From the NCBI GenBank assembly GCA_031553755.1, contig JAVBKZ010000020.1, positions 1 to 48,397 of the forward strand: 48,397 nucleotides of DNA, in the 5' to 3' direction. The position numbers and the translations under genes are program-made. The number at the start of each line of letters is the position of its first letter. Position 1 is the first letter of the stretch. Positions 43,332-48,397 of this stretch are shown here, one piece after another. Under the pieces are notes generated by a model. The model was given only the letters and a program-made list of their open reading frames with translations. It did not search any database and was not told the DNA's origin. This DNA is from JAIRVZ01 sp031553755. Lineage in GTDB: Bacteria; Bacteroidota; Bacteroidia; Bacteroidales; Azobacteroidaceae.

Positions 43332-45803
43332 ATGAATTACTCGATTTCAGATATTGCAAAAATTATTTCGGGAAACGCAGTTATTAAGACTGAAAACATT
43401 ATCCGTTTCCTGCTTACGGATAGCCGTTCCCTATCGACACCGGAAGAAACTCTCTTTTTTGCCTTTAAAACAAATCACAACGACGGACACAAATACATAT
43501 CCGACCTATACAATCAAGGTATACGGAATTTTGTCGTCCAATCCGAATGGAATGAGCATGAACTTTTTCCCGGTGCCAATTTCTTATTTACGGAAAATAC
43601 ACTATCCGCTCTTCAACAATTAGCGGCTTATCACAGGCGAAAATTTCAGATTCCCATTATCGGAATAACCGGAAGTAACGGAAAAACAATCGTCAAAGAA
43701 TGGCTTTACCAATTATTAAGTCCGGATTTCAACATAACACGTTCTCCGAGAAGTTATAATTCACAAATCGGCGTTCCGCTTTCGGTCTGGCAATTGAACG
43801 AACAAACGGAACTCGGCATTTTCGAAGCAGGAATTTCACAGGTTTATGAAATGGATAATCTGGAAAACATTATCAAACCTACAATTGGAATCCTGACAAA
43901 TATAGGAGATGCGCATCAGGAAAATTTTTCTTCTTTCAAAGAAAAATGTTTAGAAAAACTGCAATTATTCAAGAATTGCAATTTACTTATTTATCATTCC
44001 GATAATCAACTTATCAAAGAAACGATTCTTTCGTGCGCTTTCGATTTTCAAACTTTCGCGTGGTCGAAATCAGACAAAGAAACCCAATTGTTTATTGAGA
44101 AAATCGATAACGGAAAAGTAAATACAACTATCTCTTATTTATTTCAAAACAAACAGGGAGAAATAACGATTCCATTTACGGATGACGCTTCTGTTGAAAA
44201 CGCGATCCATTGTTTAGCAACCGTTTTATATTTAAACCCTAAACATTCCAAAGAAGATTTTCGGCTAAAATTCATGGGTCTCGAACCTGTCGACATGAGA
44301 TTGGACGTCAAGAAAGGAATCAATAATTGCATCATCATCAACGACACGTATAATTCGGATATAAATTCTTTAAACATCGCTCTCGAATTTATGTCGCGCC
44401 GTTCTTTCGATAATAAATTAAAACCGGTGTTGATTTTATCCGATATCCTGCAATCCGGGATTCCTCTTCATATTTTTTACGAACAAGTTGCCGAATTAAT
44501 AGAAAAAAAACAGATACTACATTTTATCGGCATCGGAAACGATTTATCAAAATACGCGGATAAATTCAACATCAGTAAAGAATTTTATTCGTCGACAAGC
44601 GAGTTCTTAGTATCGGATAAAATCAATCAATTACACGATTCCATCATATTGATAAAAGGTTCAAGAAGTTTCGCTTTTGAGAAAATAACCGAACGTTTAG
44701 CCGAAAAAGTACACGAAACGATGCTCGAAGTCGACTTAGACGCCGTTATACATAATTTTAAATATTTCAAATCGAAACTCCGCCAAGAAACTAAAATCAT
44801 TTGCATGGTTAAGGCATTCGGATATGGAATCGGTTCTTATGAACTGGCAAAAACCCTGCAAGATCAAGGATGCGATTATTTGGCCGTGGCCGTAGCCGAC
44901 GAAGGTGACGAATTGCGCCGGGAAGGCATCACGATGCCCCTGATTGTAATGAACCCCGAAATACATAGTTTAAATACTTTATTTGAAAATAAATTAGAAC
45001 CTGAAATCTATAGTTTCCGAATATTAAAAGCGATATTAAAAGAAACCGAAAAACGAGGACTTTCTAACTATCCCGTTCACATCAAATTGGATACGGGTAT
45101 GCACAGACTTGGATTTGAGCTCAAAGACATGGACGAACTTTTATCTATCCTATTAAAACAATCCACGTTGAAAGTGAAATCCGTTTTTTCTCATTTGGCT
45201 GCAAGCGACTCTCCTCAACACGATGATTATACACGGATGCAACTGAATTTGTTCCGAAATTTATACCAACAAATGGAAACCGTTCTTTCATATCCTTTTA
45301 TGAAACATATACTTAATTCCGCCGGAATCGAACGTTTTCCCAAATATCAGGTCGACATGGTCCGCTTGGGAATCGGACTGTATGGAATTTCCGTTGTAGA
45401 AAAAAATATCCTTCAACCTGTAGCGACTTTGAAAACGACAATCCTGCAAATTAAAAACAGGGAAAAAGGAGAAACGGTAGGTTACAACCGCAACGGAATA
45501 CTCGAAAGAGATTCCCGAATCGCATGTTTGCCGATAGGATATGCCGATGGATTAGACCGAAAGTTAAGTAACCGCAAGGGTTCGGTTTTTATCAACGGGA
45601 AACGATGTTCGATTATCGGTAATATTTGCATGGATCTATGTATGGTCGATGTTACAGACGTAGAAGCCAAAGAAGGCGACTACGCGATCATTTTCGGAAA
45701 AGAAATTTCGATCGAAGAGATAGCCCGGCAACTGGATACAATTCCTTATGAAATCCTGACCTCTATTTCTCCCCGTGTGAAAAGGGTTTATTTTAAGAAT
45801 TGA
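43332..45803 (+). CDS. Bifunctional UDP-N-acetylmuramoyl-tripeptide:D-Ala-D-Ala ligase / alanine racemase (MurF-Alr fusion)
   Basis: An 823-residue cytoplasmic fusion that both makes D-alanine and adds D-Ala-D-Ala to the peptidoglycan precursor. Residues ~1-455 are MurF: the N-terminal domain, P-loop GITGSNGKTIVKEW near residue 110, IFEAGISQVYEMDN, LTNIGDAHQENF and NDTYNSDINSLN. Residues ~460-823 are a full alanine racemase: PLP-binding Lys in IICMVKAFGYGIGSYEL, HIKLDTGMHRLGF, the ETVGYNRNG segment, and CLPIGYADGLDR plus GNICMDLCMVDVT. MurF-Alr fusions are a Bacteroidota trait. Neighbours ddh and lgt make this an envelope-synthesis stretch. Confidence 0.96.
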   Translation: MNYSISDIAKIISGNAVIKTENIIRFLLTDSRSLSTPEETLFFAFKTNHNDGHKYISDLYNQGIRNFVVQSEWNEHELFPGANFLFTENTLSALQQLAAYHRRKFQIPIIGITGSNGKTIVKEWLYQLLSPDFNITRSPRSYNSQIGVPLSVWQLNEQTELGIFEAGISQVYEMDNLENIIKPTIGILTNIGDAHQENFSSFKEKCLEKLQLFKNCNLLIYHSDNQLIKETILSCAFDFQTFAWSKSDKETQLFIEKIDNGKVNTTISYLFQNKQGEITIPFTDDASVENAIHCLATVLYLNPKHSKEDFRLKFMGLEPVDMRLDVKKGINNCIIINDTYNSDINSLNIALEFMSRRSFDNKLKPVLILSDILQSGIPLHIFYEQVAELIEKKQILHFIGIGNDLSKYADKFNISKEFYSSTSEFLVSDKINQLHDSIILIKGSRSFAFEKITERLAEKVHETMLEVDLDAVIHNFKYFKSKLRQETKIICMVKAFGYGIGSYELAKTLQDQGCDYLAVAVADEGDELRREGITMPLIVMNPEIHSLNTLFENKLEPEIYSFRILKAILKETEKRGLSNYPVHIKLDTGMHRLGFELKDMDELLSILLKQSTLKVKSVFSHLAASDSPQHDDYTRMQLNLFRNLYQQMETVLSYPFMKHILNSAGIERFPKYQVDMVRLGIGLYGISVVEKNILQPVATLKTTILQIKNREKGETVGYNRNGILERDSRIACLPIGYADGLDRKLSNRKGSVFINGKRCSIIGNICMDLCMVDVTDVEAKEGDYAIIFGKEISIEEIARQLDTIPYEILTSISPRVKRVYFKN

Positions 45804-45917
45804 ATATGAAAAACTTTGTCCGTAAAGCTACTAATCCATAATCGTTGAAAGGGTTTGCGACAATTCAAATAGTTGTAGATGGCAGGCTCGACACCCGGTG
45901 CCTTTTCGCCTTGCGAC

Positions 45918-46093
45918 GGTAGGTTTCCGGGAGCCTACCCCCCGAACCGTACGTACAAGTCTCCTTGTATACGGCTCTCCGTTGGTTTTTCTCATTTTAG
46001 CGAACATGAATTTTAGTATTACAAGTTTCACAAACAGCTAAAGTCTTCCGGCATTCCGTTTACCTCACCTTGCAGCCCCAACCTCTTCAAATG
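45918..46093 (-). mobile_element. 3' fragment of a group II intron (maturase HNH tail, domains V and VI)
   Basis: Read on the minus strand, 46093-45997 codes HLKRLGLQGEV then, after a one-base frame slip near 46060, TECRKTLAVCETCNTKIHVR and a stop: the HNH endonuclease end of an intron reverse transcriptase. Domain V follows at 45977-45944: GAGCCGTA-TACAAG-GAGA-CTTGTA-CG-TACGGTTC is exactly 34 nt, with catalytic AGC, GNRA tetraloop and the two-base bulge. A domain VI-like hairpin (GGTAGG/CCTACC, 45918-45939) comes next. The rest of the intron, including the reverse transcriptase, is missing, so it cannot move by itself. The exact 3' splice site was not identified. Confidence 0.88.
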
Positions 46094-46158
46094 TTAAAAA
46101 ACGGGTATTTTTCATTGTTTTCAGGGTTAAAGAGTCATTGTTGGTTATATGATCTGAG

Positions 46159-46414
46159 CTAATCTGATGATTTACAATTATGGTTATTTCCCAAATCCCG
46201 TTGTAGCCTATACAATCCTGTATGTTCCCCACAAAAAAGCCAATCTTCAGGCTTGGTTTTACTTAACGAAGCAATCCATTTCAAAAGAAGAATTAAAGCC
46301 TTCCTTTTCGTTTGTAAACTCACAATGATGGATTTTATCCATTTGACCAAGTTCAAAAAAAGACACATCAAACTTTAATTTTGAAAAGTCAATCCCAATA
46401 AATAAATTTTTCAT
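46159..46414 (-). pseudogene. IS110-family transposase fragment, frameshifted and truncated
   Basis: The start at 46414 reads MKNLFIGIDFSKLKFDVSFF, with the first DEDD-type catalytic Asp of IS110 recombinases in GIDFSK, and continues to GFNS. One extra T at about 46288 breaks the frame; the other frame then continues LLKWIASLSKTKPEDWLFCG and EHTGLY. After about 46210 the sequence no longer looks like the transposase and stops at 46159. About 70 of the usual 300 or more residues remain. It is inactive as a recombinase. Confidence 0.85.
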
Positions 46415-46640
46415 ACTTTTGCTTGTGTTATTTTGGAATTAACTAAAAAGTTGTTGTCTACTAACACCCTTAATAGGTTCACAGACCTAAAATTCTATCT
46501 GGTATCTACAGCTTGACTATCGAAGGTCTGATTCGTAACTTAAGTTTTACTTAGCCGAGCGGTTAGTTTACCTTCGCTAGTCTGTTAATTCCTTACATTC
46601 ATACAACAAATATAAGAAGTTAACATTGCTTTTTTTTATT
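46415..46640 (-). ncRNA. Possible bridge RNA remnant upstream of the IS110 fragment
   Basis: IS110 elements carry a bridge RNA in the noncoding region ahead of the transposase start. This 226-bp region has no coding frame but clear structure: GACTAGCGAAGG (46582-46571) pairs with CCTTCGATAGTC (46526-46515) in an 12-bp stem with one mismatch around a 44-nt loop, and a second weak stem joins TAGATACC to GGGTGTTAGTA. Two large loops suit target- and donor-binding loops. No covariation was tested, and the element's true left end is unknown. Confidence 0.4.
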
Positions 46641-46758
46641 CTGCAAACTAAGGGCCGAACAGGGGATTCAAAAATTACCCGAAGAAGATAAAGCCTGTGT
46701 ATTCAAAATGATTGACGCATTCATCCGAGACAACAAAGCCAAACAAGCATATTCTTAA
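46639..46758 (+). pseudogene. 3' end of an XRE-type HTH regulator, cut off by mobile DNA
   Basis: In the plus strand 46654-46758 reads AEQGIQKLPEEDKACVFKMI then DAFIRDNKAKQAYS and stop. This matches the common C-terminus of small Bacteroidota HTH regulators (LPEEDK...IDAFIRD.K.KQAY). The upstream DNA-binding half is missing and the sequence turns into the IS110 upstream region near 46630. Confidence 0.7.
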
Positions 46759-46764
46759 CAAAAA

Positions 46765-46796
46765 TCCCGTCAATCATTTTTATCTGACCAACGGGA
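46765..46796 (+). terminator. Possible terminator of the broken HTH gene
   Basis: TCCCGT (46765-46770) pairs with ACGGGA (46791-46796), with inner GTCA/TGAC pairing, followed by CTTCTTTTAG. It is a weak terminator shape just after the stop at 46758. Confidence 0.4.
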
Positions 46797-46835
46797 GCTT
46801 CTTTTAGTTTCAGGTAAGCTTTTTTTACGCTAAAA

Positions 46836-47438
46836 TTAATGAGGAAAATTTATTAAATTTAATTTTCCACCTTTAAATTGATATAACCTCACTATATCAT
46901 CAATAAAAAATAAAAAGTCATCCGTATTTTCTTTCGTTATAACTATTTCTTTATTGGTAAATTCAAATAGAGTGTTGATATCTTTTTCTTCTGCTGAATT
47001 CGGATTAGGAAATGATATGACATAAAAAAAAGAATCATTATATATGACACAACCTAAAATATCAGCTCCTTTTTTAATATAACTATCTGATAATATCCCT
47101 CGTTTAGAAAATGTTATCAAATTGTTATGTGAGCCAACATTCATTATTTCAACGTACAAATTCTCGTTGTGTTTTGCTAATGCCAGATAATAATTTGGAG
47201 CAAATTTGCCGTTACTTTCTTCTATGATATTTTTTAATATAGAGTCCAGTTGACAATTTATTACGCTTAAACCTTTTAATTTAATTGTTTCATCTGATGC
47301 ATTTATCGATTTTAATTCATCCTCAATACTTGCTTCAATGGAATCTTGATTCTCTTGATTAAATAAAGCAACATGAGATTGTGCAAAAACATTGTCCACA
47401 GTCACTAATAGTATGAAAATGATTGTATATTTATTCAT
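46836..47438 (-). CDS. Secreted small protein, candidate immunity protein for the RHS toxin
   Basis: A 200-residue protein with signal peptide (MNKYTIIFILLVTVDNVFAQ) and an acidic mature part (IEASIEDELKSINASDETIK, EEKDINTLFEFTNKE, NTDDFLFFIDDIVRLYQFKG). No known family is recognised. It starts two bases after the stop of the RHS-JAB gene on the same strand. That position, the small size and the acidic character are what immunity genes for polymorphic toxins show. The signal peptide would place it in the periplasm or outside, which would protect there. Function is inferred from context only. Confidence 0.75.
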   Translation of the reverse strand: MNKYTIIFILLVTVDNVFAQSHVALFNQENQDSIEASIEDELKSINASDETIKLKGLSVINCQLDSILKNIIEESNGKFAPNYYLALAKHNENLYVEIMNVGSHNNLITFSKRGILSDSYIKKGADILGCVIYNDSFFYVISFPNPNSAEEKDINTLFEFTNKEIVITKENTDDFLFFIDDIVRLYQFKGGKLNLINFPH

Positions 47439-47440
47439 AA

Positions 47441-48397
47441 CTATCGCCTTGAAGGAGTGATTATAATTTCATGTAGCATACCAGGAATTGAATAACTACC
47501 AAAAGGAGTATATTGCCTAGTTAACGGAGAGTAACTGTTCATTGTTGCATTAGGAAATGCTCCTTGAAGTTTTACAGCAAGCGAATGGTCTCCATAGGAA
47601 ACGACAGTGGATCCATTAGGATGGCTATGGTTAGCACTCAATATAGTCGTTGGAGTGCCTCCAACTATACTCATACCGGGTGCTTGATTTCTTGATATAA
47701 TCTCACTAACAATTTTGCTTTGGCCAATTTCTGCATTGTCTAAATGGGATGTTGTTATAAGACTAGCACCAACATCACCTGATGAAATATTAGTTTGAGA
47801 CCATTCCACATCTGTGTTATTAGATGCAAATTCAAAAAACTGAGTAACCTGTTCTGTATCAAATGAAGTGTATGTATCCACTGAAGCTGTAGTAACTGCA
47901 TTGTTTCCATCTGCAGCACTTGAATATCGACCTTGTACTGATTCTGTTTGTTTGGAACTTATGAATGATTTATCAACTTGCATTGAATTTTTCTTATCTG
48001 TTCCTCCTTTTGAATTAGCGGCATAGACTGTATGATTATCGGCCTTGGTTTGCTTTAAAAATTCAAGTTCTCCATTTCTATTTAATCTATAATCGTCTCT
48101 TCCATCCGGATCTATACGATTAATGGGATTGTTTTTGCAATAAACATACGGACTGATATTTGGATAATCCTCACTTAACGGATCCATCGTATGCCACCTC
48201 ATGCCATCGTATTGGCGGGCACCGTGATCGTAGGTATTCAGTCCATGCATTGAGTCAAATTCCTTGCCGATGTATTTGAAACGCTCAACCAATCCGTTGG
48301 GATGGATATAAGGCGAATTCAAGTTCCGGTTGGAAAAAGGCATCCCGAATGCGTAATAATGCAATTGTTCTGTGGATTCCGAGTTGTCTAAAACAAC
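47441..48397 (-). CDS. RHS-repeat protein C-terminus with JAB/JAMM-like toxin domain (5' end outside window)
   Basis: An open frame runs from the right edge without a start (first bases give VVLDNSESTEQLHYYAFGMP), so the N-terminus is missing. It begins in the RHS-associated core (YYAFGMPFSNRN, KYIGKEFDSMHGLNTYDHGA, RQYDGMRWHTMDPLSEDYPN, YVYCKNNPINRIDPDG), the conserved point where RHS proteins switch to a variable toxin. The last ~220 residues hold the metal-binding pattern NHSHPNGSTVVSYGDH (HxHP...SxxD) of JAMM/MPN+ deubiquitinase-like folds, matching the JAB-like toxin 1 family of polymorphic toxins. A likely partner Glu lies upstream in VSEIISRNQ. Toxin class is from family knowledge; target is unknown. 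It is followed by the candidate immunity gene after two bases. Confidence 0.88.
   Translation of the reverse strand, partial: VVLDNSESTEQLHYYAFGMPFSNRNLNSPYIHPNGLVERFKYIGKEFDSMHGLNTYDHGARQYDGMRWHTMDPLSEDYPNISPYVYCKNNPINRIDPDGRDDYRLNRNGELEFLKQTKADNHTVYAANSKGGTDKKNSMQVDKSFISSKQTESVQGRYSSAADGNNAVTTASVDTYTSFDTEQVTQFFEFASNNTDVEWSQTNISSGDVGASLITTSHLDNAEIGQSKIVSEIISRNQAPGMSIVGGTPTTILSANHSHPNGSTVVSYGDHSLAVKLQGAFPNATMNSYSPLTRQYTPFGSYSIPGMLHEIIITPSRR

Noticed and set aside
45807..45842. Short plus-strand frame MKNFVRKATNP after murF-alr
   Set aside because: Eleven codons without a family match; could be the severed start of a lost gene, but support is too weak.
45831..46031. 66-codon minus-strand frame through the intron end
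   Set aside because: It runs through domain V and VI of the group II intron, whose RNA structure explains the sequence; the product has no recognisable domain.

Overview
The window is a chromosomal segment from a member of the Bacteroidota, most likely order Bacteroidales. The signs are an AT-rich genome, promoter-like elements of the TAnnTTTG type instead of sigma-70 boxes, a type IX secretion (T9SS) sorting tail, a MurF-alanine racemase fusion, meso-diaminopimelate dehydrogenase, DUF6377 and DUF4468 type proteins, an HNAGLU/GH97/GH105 glycan-degrading repertoire, and a group-B-like [FeFe] hydrogenase with HydEFG. The species cannot be fixed from the sequence; a fermentative, anaerobic, host- or gut-associated lifestyle is an inference from the hydrogenase and glycosidases.

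Layout. Positions 1-3400 (minus strand): the 5' part of a repetitive secreted adhesin-like protein that lacks a normal start codon, and two paralogous HTH-type regulators that overlap by 17 bp. 3500-8000 (minus): housekeeping genes asnS, an RsuA/RluB-type pseudouridine synthase with a long Gly/Arg/Asn/Tyr-rich tail, and purB. 8200-15040 (minus): a GH89 alpha-N-acetylglucosaminidase, a non-enzymatic secreted paralogue of its C-terminal modules, and a membrane TPR/DUF6377-like regulator. 15130-21641 (minus): the hydrogenase operon hydA-hydE-hydG-(AAA ATPase)-hydF. 21900-24190: an outer membrane beta-barrel protein behind a structured leader, and an ABC-F ATPase with a possible leader peptide. 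24336-33743 (minus): a secreted glycan-degradation cluster (large two-part enzyme-like protein, GH18-like protein with T9SS tail, GH105, GH97) and a DUF4468-like protein. 34031-38919 (minus): OmpA-like protein, PBP4-type DacB, a beta-CASP metallo-beta-lactamase protein and KdsC. 39133-45803 (plus): ddh, a palindromic repeat element, lgt, a HigBA toxin-antitoxin pair followed closely by an unknown two-TM protein, and murF-alr.

45804-46835 is a graveyard of mobile DNA: the 3' end of a group II intron (HNH tail of its maturase plus an intact 34-nt domain V), a frameshifted and truncated IS110-family transposase with a structured upstream region that could be a bridge RNA remnant, and the 3' end of an HTH regulator. 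The right edge carries the C-terminal part of an RHS-repeat protein ending in a JAB/JAMM-like toxin domain, followed two bases later by a small secreted protein that is a candidate immunity factor.

Functional themes: peptidoglycan and envelope building (ddh, lgt, murF-alr, dacB, kdsC, OmpA), secreted glycan breakdown, hydrogen production, and conflict/mobile elements. The points with most novelty value are the RHS-JAB toxin/immunity pair, the IS110 upstream RNA candidate, the ATPase embedded in the hydrogenase operon, the possible ABC-F attenuator, and the fused carbohydrate-active protein at 24336-27848.
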